Both the position numbers and the translations under genes were made by a program. A stretch of DNA of 64,000 nt, taken from Filibacter tadaridae (GTDB lineage Bacteria; Bacillota; Bacilli; Bacillales_A; Planococcaceae). The first letter of the stretch is position 1. The number at the start of each line of letters is the position of its first letter. The notes below the pieces were generated by a model, which worked only from the letters and a program-made list of their open reading frames with translations, searched no databases and was not told where the DNA came from. The DNA is taken from assembly GCF_900609045.1 (NCBI RefSeq), contig NZ_UXAV01000044.1, positions 243,476 to 307,475 of the forward strand, given 5' to 3'. Shown one piece after another: positions 55,329-63,907 of the stretch.

Positions 55329-55850
55329 TCACACTCTTGAATCTAGATACCAAGCTACTGCCTTATTTTCAATCTCCTGTGCTAATTGTTCTTTTCCTTT
55401 TATGTACGATTCAATGTCATAGGGGAAGAATTGGGACAGTTCCTCTTTTAAGTCTCCATACTTTTTTGCTATATCTGGATATACCCGCAAATAATCCCGA
55501 AATGCAAGATGACGTTCAACTTCGGGATTACCCGATTCATAAACATGGACATGGTGAGTTCGATTTTCCCCTCCTTTTTGGAAATATCTGCGTTCAGATA
55601 TCCCATTTTCGCCCTTTGGTTCATAGCCAATGGTTACCATCGCTTTGTTTAACTCATCAATCCGATTAATATCTCTAACTACAGGCATTATGTCAATGAT
55701 AGGTTTTGCTTTTAGACCGTTCACAGACGTACTGCCAATGTGGTGGATTTCAATGATTTGGTGATCGAAAATCGCATGTAATTTATTTGCTTCTTCTTCA
55801 AACATTGAAAACCATTGCACGTTAAAAGGCTTAACTTCAACTTTTCTCAT
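55329..55850 (-). CDS. GrpB family protein (nucleotidyltransferase fold)
   Basis: 173 residues starting MRKVEVKPFNVQWFSMFEEE. HHIGSTSVNGLKAKPIIDIM is the GrpB/UPF0157 signature (GSTS..G...KP..D) of the nucleotidyltransferase superfamily; HHVHVYESGNPEVERHLAFRDYLR follows. Found widely as accessory genes in Bacilli; substrate not known. SD is weak. Confidence 0.87.
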   Translation of the reverse strand: MRKVEVKPFNVQWFSMFEEEANKLHAIFDHQIIEIHHIGSTSVNGLKAKPIIDIMPVVRDINRIDELNKAMVTIGYEPKGENGISERRYFQKGGENRTHHVHVYESGNPEVERHLAFRDYLRVYPDIAKKYGDLKEELSQFFPYDIESYIKGKEQLAQEIENKAVAWYLDSRV

Positions 55851-55940
55851 TCAAAACCACTCTTTCCGTTGTCCAATGAGTCGGTTTTCCTTACTTCTAT
55901 ATATTATCCGTTAGTTGAATTTATTTGTTTTATATACTTA

Positions 55941-56162
55941 TTATCCTAAAGTGTCTTCATCACTTTTGTATTCTAAAATATCTCCAGGCTGACATTCTAA
56001 AGCCTTACAAACCGCCTCCAAAGTTGATAAGCGAATCGCTTTTGCCTTTCCATTCTTCAGTATCGAAATATTTGCCATTGTTATTCCAACGCTCTCCGAA
56101 AGTTCTGTAACGCTCATTTTCCTTTTAGCCAACATCACATCAATATTGATTATAATCGACAT
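55941..56162 (-). CDS. XRE/Cro-type regulator (YozG-like)
   Basis: 73 residues, a single HTH: LAKRKMSVTELSESVGITMA, NISILKNGKAKAIRLSTLEA, VCKALECQPGDILEY. Starts 9 nt after the DUF2975 stop with a GAGGTG SD. The pairing of a DUF2975 membrane protein with a small XRE regulator is common in Firmicutes; the regulator probably controls the pair. Confidence 0.9.
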   Translation of the reverse strand: MSIIINIDVMLAKRKMSVTELSESVGITMANISILKNGKAKAIRLSTLEAVCKALECQPGDILEYKSDEDTLG

Positions 56163-56171
56163 TTTTTCACC

Positions 56172-56654
56172 TCAGACCGTTAAATCATTTTCCGATTTTA
56201 TAGTAATGGCTTCTTGCAAAAGCCTTTGGAGAACAGCGGCAAAGACTGCGATAACCATTGGAGCAAAAATAAAGAGCATTCCAACCAATATGACACCCGG
56301 GGCATCATCAAACTCCGCAAAGATATAGAAGAATGGCATACCAGCCACATACAAGCCACTGATTGTGATTGCACAGTATTTTATGTTTTTTAAAGACTTT
56401 ACGGATATTTCTGAGAACGCTTTGTTCTTGTCAATATAAATTAAAAGTTTAAAAGCCTGGTACAATGCAACGAAAAACGGTATCGCCGACACATACATAA
56501 TTATTAAAATGCCATATAGTACATAAACAAACACCGAATTACTTTCTGCTGCTTCTTTAGCCAACATAGGCAACCCAAATATACATAAAGCCAAAACTGG
56601 AGTTCCAATAAGAAAAACAGCTGCCTTTAAAAACAGTGTTGAACCTTGTTTCAT
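56172..56654 (-). CDS. DUF2975 membrane protein
   Basis: 160 residues from ATG 56652-56654 (GAGGTG upstream). Four predicted helices: LKAAVFLIGTPVLALCIFG, VFVYVLYGILIIMYVSAIPF, a third near 100-120 and VILVGMLFIFAPMVIAVFAA. The segment LLIYIDKNKAFSEISVKSLKNIKY is the DUF2975 signature. Operon with the XRE regulator. Function unknown. Confidence 0.86.
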   Translation of the reverse strand: MKQGSTLFLKAAVFLIGTPVLALCIFGLPMLAKEAAESNSVFVYVLYGILIIMYVSAIPFFVALYQAFKLLIYIDKNKAFSEISVKSLKNIKYCAITISGLYVAGMPFFYIFAEFDDAPGVILVGMLFIFAPMVIAVFAAVLQRLLQEAITIKSENDLTV

Positions 56655-56787
56655 AAAAAACACCTCACTTATTTATTGTTAATAAGATTTTAGCACATGG
56701 TTTATCGATTAACAATAAATTTATATCTTTTCCCATTGTATTATTATCGTTATATGAATATCCTTTTAATTTAAGAAAAAGACAAAA

Positions 56788-56818
56788 AGCACTTTTCATT
56801 AGAGAGAAATGCTTCTTG
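56788..56818 (-). terminator. Terminator of the HAD gene
   Basis: AAGCATTT / AAAGTGCTT arms, followed by TTTTGTCTTTTTC on the minus strand. Confidence 0.65.
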
Positions 56819-56862
56819 AATTTAAACTGTTCAATTTACAACTTGTTCTACTAACCCATTCG

Positions 56863-57534
56863 TTAGTTCAATAAGCCGTTTTTCATTTCGGGTACTATTG
56901 TTTTTAGCTCAATTAAATCATCTATTACAAAATCGGCTTGAGCGAGTTCATCTTCTTGGGCAAAATCAAAATTACAGCCTACCGCAATTAACCCATTGTC
57001 TTTAGCCGCATTAATATCAGAAAGACGATCCCCGACTACTGCCGCCTTTTTTATATCATACTTTTTTATGATTCTTTCAACTAAATCTCCTTTATCGAAC
57101 GTTTGGATTTGTTGAATACTAAATGTTTCAGTAACCCAGTTATCCAAGTCATAATAACTCACAATCGCTTTTAAATATTCCGTTAACCCATTACTCGCTA
57201 TATAAATCGAACAATTATTCTCTTTCAAATAACTGAAAGTCTCCTTTACGTTTGGATATAAAGCACCTTTCCCGCTTTTTATATTTTTAACTAATCTTTC
57301 CAAAAAATAAGCATCCGTTTGTTCTCTTACTTCATTCGAATGAGTAGGTAACAAAGTTTCCCAGACTTTCGGTAAAGGTACACCCATAATTTCACGGTAC
57401 TTATCAATTGGGGTTACTGTATCCCATTTATTTAATGATCGTAAATGGTTAAAAGTATCATCAAGTGATAATTCCAAGATTCTATCCGTTTGAAATAAAG
57501 TTCCATCCATATCAAAAATCAGTGATTGTAACAT
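56863..57534 (-). CDS. HAD-superfamily hydrolase (PGPase-like)
   Basis: 223 residues: motif I FDMDGTLFQTD with the nucleophile and acid Asp, motif II IYIASNG, motif III lysine in the TFDKGDLVERII region and motif IV VVGDRLSDINAAKDNG. Cap domain about 16-85, subclass I. Phosphoglycolate phosphatase/beta-phosphoglucomutase type by layout; substrate unknown. AGGGAG precedes ATG. Confidence 0.88.
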   Translation of the reverse strand: MLQSLIFDMDGTLFQTDRILELSLDDTFNHLRSLNKWDTVTPIDKYREIMGVPLPKVWETLLPTHSNEVREQTDAYFLERLVKNIKSGKGALYPNVKETFSYLKENNCSIYIASNGLTEYLKAIVSYYDLDNWVTETFSIQQIQTFDKGDLVERIIKKYDIKKAAVVGDRLSDINAAKDNGLIAVGCNFDFAQEDELAQADFVIDDLIELKTIVPEMKNGLLN

Positions 57535-57638
57535 TGTCTTCGCTCCCTTTATTCCGTTGCTGAATAACTTCTAAACTTTGACATAAAGACAGAGTCATCT
57601 AATCATTCCCTATTGTATTAAATGAATCTGTATGAACT

Positions 57639-57980
57639 CTACTTCGCTGTTCTGTCACGGTATACAATCAGCGTAATTGCATTTAATAGGATAGTAACGA
57701 TAAGCAGAACTGCAGCGACGGACGCCACAGCACCCGTTGTGTCCATAAGGGCAGACCAATCCTCAATCTTTACCAAATGATAAGTATAGAAAATCTGGAG
57801 ACATAGCGAAATAGCACAAGCACTGATGCTCATAACAGAAAGAGCGACCCATTTCCTATGGTCACTTTCCCCATATCTCTTGAGGCTAACAACAGGAAGT
57901 ATCCAAGCAATTAGTCCAAGCACGAGGCTACCAAGATTAAGCAAACCAATTATATCTAGTCCCTCCTTTGTATTTCCCAA
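57639..57980 (-). CDS. Conserved membrane protein, unknown function
   Basis: 113 residues with three helices: GLLNLGSLVLGLIAWILPVV, WVALSVMSISACAISLCLQIF and VASVAAVLLIVTILLNAITLIV. I recall similar short membrane proteins in Bacillus, without a function. The start is a problem: the open frame begins at TTG 57978-57980, but the best SD, AAAGGAGGG (57961-57969), is inside it and has no ATG, GTG or TTG at normal distance after it. Either TTG is used without SD or the start is non-standard. Confidence 0.7.
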   Translation of the reverse strand: MGNTKEGLDIIGLLNLGSLVLGLIAWILPVVSLKRYGESDHRKWVALSVMSISACAISLCLQIFYTYHLVKIEDWSALMDTTGAVASVAAVLLIVTILLNAITLIVYRDRTAK

Positions 57981-58016
57981 CTAAGAATTATAGCCAAAAG
58001 CAATTATAAATAGCAT

Positions 58017-58268
58017 CTATGACCAACAGACCTCAATGATTTCATAGTCTTCCGAGGAATCTGCTTCCCCAGTTAAACACGAAAAACATCCTTGGTAGGT
58101 AACCGCACTGCCAATCGCCCAGATTTCCTGACCGCAGTTGGAGCACGTTTCTCCATTTTTCTTATCTTTAACTGCCTGTTTTAAGTTTTCTCTTAACTGA
58201 TTCGGATTTTCGCCCGGATTATTTTTGCAATGCTTTTTCACAAAAGCTTCTATCGATATGGGTACCAT
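58017..58268 (-). CDS. Small zinc-ribbon-like protein
   Basis: 83 residues. Helical N-terminal half (KKHCKNNPGENPNQLRENLK) and a C-terminal CSNCGQ ... GCFSCLTGE arrangement, two CxxC pairs that can bind one zinc. GGGGAGG SD before ATG. No family recognised; could bind nucleic acid or protein. Confidence 0.7.
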   Translation of the reverse strand: MVPISIEAFVKKHCKNNPGENPNQLRENLKQAVKDKKNGETCSNCGQEIWAIGSAVTYQGCFSCLTGEADSSEDYEIIEVCWS

Positions 58269-58394
58269 TAATGCCTCCCCTTTCTTATTGCCATTTTTTA
58301 TTATTCTATACTAATTCATTAATTCGAAAAACCGTTTCTTATTAGTCGATGAAAATGAATGCCTTCTTTTTCAAGGAAAACGCCCGATTAGGGA

Positions 58395-58874
58395 TTAATC
58401 AATCTGTGGTTGAGAAGAACGAGTTTTAATTCGCCTGCTAACCGCAATAATAATCGGTGTGCCAATCGCTGTCGGTAAAAACCAAAAGATTAGGGTTGGA
58501 AATTCATTTAGGATTGGAATATCGGATACATTCACAATAAGCACAGCTGTGACAATCCCAATATAGGATCCTAACATGCCACCGATATGCTTAGGCAACC
58601 AGTTATGCGAACGTCTTTTTCTTGCTTGGTAACCGTATAACGCCAGCCCATAAGAAAAAAATGCGATGAAAAACAAATAAGCAGACTCTTGCCAGTGCAT
58701 CACTGATGTGACGACCGCTGAAATAAAGACCACAACATAAGATCCGTGATACAACTCTCCCAGAAATGTATGCCACCCGCGTTGTTTTTTCGAAAAAGCT
58801 GCAATCAAACCAACGATTAAACATAATGTCCCGAAAGTGATGTGTAACGTTAAAAAGAAACCAAATACGGTCAT
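58395..58874 (-). CDS. Membrane protein of unknown function (DUF2306-like)
   Basis: 159 residues from ATG 58872-58874 (AGGAAG upstream; a longer frame to 58967 adds 31 cysteine/arginine-rich residues with no SD). About five helices: FGFFLTLHITFGTLCLIVGL, SYVVVFISAVVTSVMHW, YLFFIAFFSYGLALYGY, SYIGIVTAVLIVNV and FPTLIFWFLPTAIGTPIIIA. Conserved histidines in helices 1 and 3 recall heme-binding membrane families, but this is inference. Confidence 0.7.
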   Translation of the reverse strand: MTVFGFFLTLHITFGTLCLIVGLIAAFSKKQRGWHTFLGELYHGSYVVVFISAVVTSVMHWQESAYLFFIAFFSYGLALYGYQARKRRSHNWLPKHIGGMLGSYIGIVTAVLIVNVSDIPILNEFPTLIFWFLPTAIGTPIIIAVSRRIKTRSSQPQID

Positions 58875-58979
58875 AGACTTCCTATCCCCTCTCTTCTTAG
58901 AATAGATTGTATTCAACAATCTCGTCCAATTATGACGCATATGTATTCTGCAAGCGCACCTGTTCATGCAAAAGAATGT

Positions 58980-59180
58980 TTAGTTTTGCATGAAGGAAAA
59001 AGAGTTAACCTTTTGCTTTATAGTATCAACAACTGTATTGACACTTATAAAATCAGTATCTATATATTCTCCAAAATCGTATTCATCAAAAGCATTTAAG
59101 CATTTTTCAGTTTGCTGAAAGCACCAATTATCTTCTTCATCTCCTCGCTTCCTGAGTCTATCGTAAATAAATACCTCCAC
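58980..59180 (-). CDS. Short hypothetical ORF, possibly a gene remnant
   Basis: 66 codons from GTG 59178-59180, which has no good SD (GGAGGT overlaps the start itself). MEVFIYDRLRKRGDEEDNW at the start, acidic, no motif recognised. In-frame stop nine bases upstream. It may be the end of a decayed gene. Listed because nothing else explains this stretch. Confidence 0.3.
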   Translation of the reverse strand: MEVFIYDRLRKRGDEEDNWCFQQTEKCLNAFDEYDFGEYIDTDFISVNTVVDTIKQKVNSFSFMQN

Positions 59181-59344
59181 GAATAGTCATTCCAGAATTC
59201 GTTAGTAGCGTTATTCCCCATTACCTTTTCAGCTCTCTTAAAAAGGTAACGGCAATTATTTCAACATTTAAAATCCGCATAAAAACTCCTTCTCTTACTT
59301 TACAATCCAACGCTATTACTGAATAGGTGCAATGACATTTTCTT

Positions 59345-59388
59345 TTATGAACATCAACAATCCAATTCCATTGTTGATGTTCATAAAA
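59345..59388. terminator. Terminator downstream of the MaoC gene
   Basis: TTTATGAACATCAACAAT / ATTGTTGATGTTCATAAA perfect 18-bp stem, 8-nt loop; T-rich on both sides. Confidence 0.88.
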
Positions 59389-59391
59389 AGT

Positions 59392-59769
59392 TTAAAGAAT
59401 CACACCTGAAAAATTCCCTTTTAATACTTCTTTCCCATTCTGATTTCCGCAGAAAAAAGATGCAATAATAGCTGTTCTATTATTTTCTTGCCTTTCGTAT
59501 TTTTCAATTTTAACTTCACAAATTATTGTATCTCCTGTAAACACTGGTCTTAAAAACTCGAAATTCATATTACGGGCCAATACGTTATTATCCCCACCTA
59601 CTTTTGTTGGTAGTGTTGCCGTTAATAAACCTTGAACTACAAGTCTTCCCTGTTCATCCGGGGTAATATGATGAATCCCCTCGTCACCTGAAATCTCTAT
59701 AAATAATTCAACATCCCTTAAAGTAAATGACCGTTCGAACGTAATTAAATCTCCTACTTTTAATGTCAT
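59392..59769 (-). CDS. MaoC-like hotdog-fold protein
   Basis: 125 residues from ATG 59767-59769 with GGAGGAG upstream. Hotdog domain of the (R)-hydratase/MaoC class: FIEISGDEGIHHITPDEQGR with the Asp/His catalytic pair, VVQGLLTATLPTKVGG, FLRPVFTGDTI. Probably a hydratase of an acyl-CoA or acyl-ACP. It follows an MBL hydrolase gene by 34 nt, likely one transcript. Confidence 0.83.
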   Translation of the reverse strand: MTLKVGDLITFERSFTLRDVELFIEISGDEGIHHITPDEQGRLVVQGLLTATLPTKVGGDNNVLARNMNFEFLRPVFTGDTIICEVKIEKYERQENNRTAIIASFFCGNQNGKEVLKGNFSGVIL

Positions 59770-59803
59770 TAAAATCTCCTCCATCTATTAATTATGTAAG
59801 GAA

Positions 59804-60787
59804 TTATTGAAACTCCCAATTTTTAGGTTTGATGTTCATATTCATCCATTTCCCTTGTGGTGCTTGATATGGAGCGGCGGCGATTAAATGATCATTATGC
59901 CAGCTCGCCGCTCCGGAACGAATCATTTCATCGAGCAGGATTTGAATAAACTCTTCTGGCTGAATCTGGAAAGAATAGCGCGCAAAATCATTGAACCAAC
60001 CACATGTTAGCAAGTAGTTACCGATTTCTTCTTTTGCCAAGCCATTCTTAATAATTAACGTGAATGAAAAAATCCTCTTGCAAGCATGCCAAGAAACTTT
60101 TTCCGGCTTACCCAACCACTTTTCAAACCGCCCTCTTGCCGCATCAATAGAAGCAAGGGGATTTTCTATTTGGGGTCCATGTCCGGAATAGGCCCGTTGC
60201 ATCGGTAGCGTGGACAACCGATCCAGACTTTCCATAGATCGTTGGATAGATGAAACACCCTCCCGAAAGATATTTAACCATCCGATATCATTTTTGTGAA
60301 AGATATCCCCGCATATTAATACCTCTTCTTCAGGTTCGTATAGAGAAATATGCCCTAACGTGTGTCCCGGTGTGTGCAAGACTTGCAAGGTTCTACTTCC
60401 CGTATGTATCTCATCGTTATCCGAGAGTTTTGTATCGACTTGATAAGGTTCCACAGGCTGATCTAACCATTCCGCCCCACAAGCCTCGGAGTCACAAGAA
60501 TTTATTAAATCGGCTTCCCATCTATGGGCAGCAATCGGTACACCATACTTTTTTTGAAAATGAAAATTGCCTCCTACATGGTCACTATGATAGTGCGTAT
60601 TCACAATAAGGTGTAGGTCTTCTGGTGAAACGCCTTCTTCTTTAATTAATCGCTCTGTATCCTCCGCTTCACTGCCAAAACCCGTGTCAATAAGGATAGG
60701 AAATTGATCCTTAATAAGGATTATGTTTGCGCTTGGAAATGTTCTTTCAAAGAAAATAATACTGGATTCTTTCACAGGCCATCCCAC
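59804..60787 (-). CDS. Metallo-beta-lactamase-fold hydrolase
   Basis: 327 residues. N-terminal MBL domain with NTHYHSDHVGGN (H-x-H-x-D-H zinc motif, near residue 80), LHTPGHTLGHISLY and LICGDIFHKND; the C-terminal 100 residues form a helical extension seen in many LACTB2-like or glyoxalase II-related proteins (GLAKEEIGNYLLTCGWF). Substrate unknown; thioester hydrolysis would fit the MaoC neighbour. Start ATG 60787 has GAGGTG upstream. Confidence 0.85.
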   Translation of the reverse strand: MGWPVKESSIIFFERTFPSANIILIKDQFPILIDTGFGSEAEDTERLIKEEGVSPEDLHLIVNTHYHSDHVGGNFHFQKKYGVPIAAHRWEADLINSCDSEACGAEWLDQPVEPYQVDTKLSDNDEIHTGSRTLQVLHTPGHTLGHISLYEPEEEVLICGDIFHKNDIGWLNIFREGVSSIQRSMESLDRLSTLPMQRAYSGHGPQIENPLASIDAARGRFEKWLGKPEKVSWHACKRIFSFTLIIKNGLAKEEIGNYLLTCGWFNDFARYSFQIQPEEFIQILLDEMIRSGAASWHNDHLIAAAPYQAPQGKWMNMNIKPKNWEFQ

Positions 60788-61266
60788 CTCAAATTCGATA
60801 ATTATAAGATCTAATAATTTCAGATTACCTTAAGTAAAACTATTATTCACTCTCTTTGAATCGCAACTACTGTTGGCTTAGTACATTTTTTCATATCTAC
60901 CAGATTTGTATATAAGAAAAGCAACGCTTCATAGGCGTAACCCGTTCAGTTAAGTGGTGAAAACTCCAAATCAGAGTACGAAAAAGGCAACTTATTCTCG
61001 TATGAATCAGCATCTTTTAAATGACTATACTTAAACGTTCGTTAAGAAATAGCATTGGTTTTAACAATTGGGTTGACAGACAAATTAAACCGCTGTTAAT
61101 CCAGTAACTAGATTGTAGGAAATTGGAGAAGAAAAAATGAGATTCATAAAAGTAAAAAAATCAAAGTTCAGAATTTGATTTCATCTAACAATAATTTCTG
61201 ACGCCAGAAAAAAAAGTAGTTATTTCCGATCCTTTCCCGATAAAAATTATGCAACAATCGTTTGCA
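60788..61266. other. Gap between the MBL gene and the group II intron
   Basis: About 480 nt, AT-rich, no ORF with an SD, no stem-loop with a T tract of note, and no R1/R2 repeat. It contains the 3' exon of the intron at its right end (GCAAACGATTGTTGCATAA on the minus strand). Confidence 0.5.
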
Positions 61267-63902
61267 ATAGGTAAACCTTTGAAGTTATCGCCAGTTTTTC
61301 CCCTGCTCCGCACGAAGCATGCGAGTTTCCCCGCACTTCGCGGTCCATCTATCGATATATACTAGACTATAAGTTCTTCGTTACTATTAGACGTGAGATT
61401 AATCTACCGTTTCAAGCCCACATTCCATTCGGTATTGGTTTAGTTTCTTTATCATTGAAGCAGTTAAACCGAATTTCTGTATCTCTGACGAGATAATTTC
61501 TGTATTTTTACGATGTACCAGTCGGTGTATATCTTTATGGAGAACTCTTAAGTTATTGAACTTGTCCGTTCCTCCAAGATGTGCCGGTGTATAATGATGG
61601 CAGTGAACTTCGTGAGCGGTTAAACTCCAACCTGTGATTTCGCATTTACCCATTTTCATACTGAAACGGCTAATGCGGTTATCCATATATTCAACCGTTC
61701 TATCTGGAAGCTTTGCTTTCATTAATCCGCTGATTTCTAAACTGACATTCGGCTTTAATTTATCGTAAATTCTCTTTCTGCCTTCCACCGTATAAAGAGA
61801 AAGCTTGCGGCTAAAGTTCATGGCATTTACAGTTCTAACATCACCAATCGGGAATAAGTGAACTCCTGCGATTTTGAACGTTTTCACTCTCGTGCTATAG
61901 AACTTTTTATATGCCGAGCTGGGATTAATTGGATGTCCATATTTTCCTACAGGACGAAGGCGGTTATACAGAAAGGCTTTTAATTCATAGGCGAGACGTG
62001 AGAACTCCAGGTTGACATGAGTAGCTCGGTTAAAGTAATTGTGAATACCTAAAACAAAACTGTTGAAACGTAATGCATTTTGAGTGGTAGGCGATTTCTT
62101 TATCCTTTGGATATGAAGTTTAGCCTGTTCTTTTAATTTCTCTTGTTTCTTCTTTTTAATGCCCGTATGGGCAACTCTTTTGTTTCTCTTTGCATTCGCT
62201 TTGATTGTAAAGCCCAAGAATTCAGATTCCCGCTTTCGCAAATTAACAATTTGCGATTTTTCCGGTGAAATATCTAGATGTAACCGTTCCTTGAGGTACT
62301 GCTTGACCGCATGGTACCACTTTTGAGCCGTTTTCCCATCTCGACAGAGGATTTTAAAATCATCCGCATAGCGGACGAGATATCCTTCTTTGAGATTTGT
62401 ACGTTTCTTGGCAAGCGTTTCCCCACCTCTGGATTTAAAGTCTTTCGAGAGAGGGAAAAGTTCCCATTGGCCAGCTACCCATTGGTCTAAGTCGTTTAAT
62501 ACTATGTTCGATAATAGAGTTGATAATAGCCCGCCCTGTGGAACACCTTTAGACGGTACACCTTCTGTGTCAATTTCGGCTTTCAGCATTTTAGATATGC
62601 AAGTAAGTACTTTTCTATCATGGATGCCCAAATTCCATAATTGTTTGATGAGAAGTGTGTGATTTACATTATCAAAGAAACTCTTAATATCGATATCCAC
62701 AACATAGTGCAACTGTGCTTGGTTGATGAGGTATTGTACTCTTGCCATAGCATGATGCGTAGACCTTAACGGTCTAAAACCGTAGCTGTGATTGTAAAAT
62801 TGAGCTTCTGCAATAGGCTCAAGAACTTGTTTAAAACATTGTTGGATAATCCGGTCGAGAATACATGGAATTCCAAGTGGTCTTAGTCCGCCACTTTCCT
62901 TTTCAATCCATTTTCTTCTGACTTTCTTGGGTCGATAGTTTTCCAGTTTTGTTTGTATGGTTTTCACCAATTCATTTTCCGAAAGCTCTTTGATGTCATT
63001 GATGGTTTTGCCATCTGTACCTGGTGTTTTGGAACCTTTATTCGATTTGATTGTTCTAAAAGCCAAAAGAATGTTTTCCCTCGATACGATGATGTCGTAA
63101 AGATTATTGAACGTATCCTTATTACTGGCTTTTTCATGTAAATCCGTGAAGGTTTCCGTCATATTGTAGTAATCCCAATATCTCAAAGTTGACACTGTGG
63201 CATCCCTCCTGACGAGTGATGTTCCCACATTCCTACCCGATCGGTGTCATTCACGTGAAGAAAATAATCGTTCTATTTCGTTAGACTTGGGGCTGTTCAT
63301 CCACTTCCATTACAGAAGATTCCTAGGTCGTACCCCTACCTTCACAAGAGCAAGTGCTTTTTGGCATTAGCCTTATAGCAAACGCTGCGGATGACAGTCC
63401 TCATTTCAACGTCTCTTGCTTCCCAAGTCCCTTACAACGTAGCTATCCTTTCTAAACGTAGGTGCTTCCTGTAAGCCTGCGAGCTTGATACCGCCATTGT
63501 TCGGTATAGCATATTTCAGAGGGCGCAATTTTACTTTACACCACTCGCCCCATCGTATGATGGGCCATAGCTTTACACTATGTTCAATCTTTAGACCCGT
63601 ACATTCGGAAGTTTGTCAGTTCCTTTAGAGTGGAACATTCTCACCGTATCTAGTTTTTCAGCCATCCGGCATATCAGTTAACATACCTTCTCTATAAGAG
63701 TGGCTCTAGTCTTCCTTCTGCCGACTTTACCTGAGCTTCGTACCAAATGAACTGTCATTCATGAAGCACGCAGGAGTCTCAATGGGATAGTTTCTGAAAA
63801 CGTGGTTTCATCATTCCTATCCTCCGTTGTAAAGTTGAAATTTATTTTATAAATCTCCTGTGTTTTCATGCCAAAAGGCATTTATCACAGAACTTGTCGC
63901 GC
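61267..63902 (-). mobile_element. Group II intron (retroelement), near full length
   Basis: About 2.6 kb on the minus strand: 5' RNA domains (63902-63196), an RT/maturase ORF in domain IV, then domain V and VI. Domain V is GACCGCGAAGTGCGGG-GAAA-CTCGCATGCTTCG (complement of 61311-61345), domain VI ends ...TTTACCTAT at 61267, fitting the AY 3' rule. The 5' end is less sure: GCGCGACAAG at 63902 resembles the GTGYG consensus. It lies directly downstream of another intron 3' end. Confidence 0.85.
61399..63195 (-). CDS. ltrA: Group II intron reverse transcriptase/maturase with HNH endonuclease
   Basis: 598 residues from GTG 63193-63195, which has GGAGG 9 nt upstream (open frame to 63228). RT domain: GTDGKTINDIKE, RPLGIPCILDRIIQQ, YGFRPLRSTHHA, DIKSFFDNVNH, PQGGLLSTLLSNIVL and the catalytic YADD in VRYADDFKILC; maturase domain X about 380-480; C-terminal HNH endonuclease with EVHCHHYTPAHLGGTDKFNN and LHKDIHRLVH. 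No frameshift or stop. Supports splicing and DNA integration of the host intron. Confidence 0.95.
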   Translation of the reverse strand: MSTLRYWDYYNMTETFTDLHEKASNKDTFNNLYDIIVSRENILLAFRTIKSNKGSKTPGTDGKTINDIKELSENELVKTIQTKLENYRPKKVRRKWIEKESGGLRPLGIPCILDRIIQQCFKQVLEPIAEAQFYNHSYGFRPLRSTHHAMARVQYLINQAQLHYVVDIDIKSFFDNVNHTLLIKQLWNLGIHDRKVLTCISKMLKAEIDTEGVPSKGVPQGGLLSTLLSNIVLNDLDQWVAGQWELFPLSKDFKSRGGETLAKKRTNLKEGYLVRYADDFKILCRDGKTAQKWYHAVKQYLKERLHLDISPEKSQIVNLRKRESEFLGFTIKANAKRNKRVAHTGIKKKKQEKLKEQAKLHIQRIKKSPTTQNALRFNSFVLGIHNYFNRATHVNLEFSRLAYELKAFLYNRLRPVGKYGHPINPSSAYKKFYSTRVKTFKIAGVHLFPIGDVRTVNAMNFSRKLSLYTVEGRKRIYDKLKPNVSLEISGLMKAKLPDRTVEYMDNRISRFSMKMGKCEITGWSLTAHEVHCHHYTPAHLGGTDKFNNLRVLHKDIHRLVHRKNTEIISSEIQKFGLTASMIKKLNQYRMECGLETVD

Positions 63903-63907
63903 GTCAG

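Noticed and set aside
54392..60787. Hidden defence island in the accessory region
   Set aside because: GrpB, XRE/DUF2975, HAD, MaoC, MBL and small membrane genes are scattered single or paired genes with own terminators; no nuclease, helicase, toxin-antitoxin or NTPase-effector combination is visible.
61399..63195. Retron or diversity-generating retroelement RT
   Set aside because: Domain X, HNH endonuclease and flanking domain V/VI identify a group II intron; no template/variable repeat pair or msr/msd structure.
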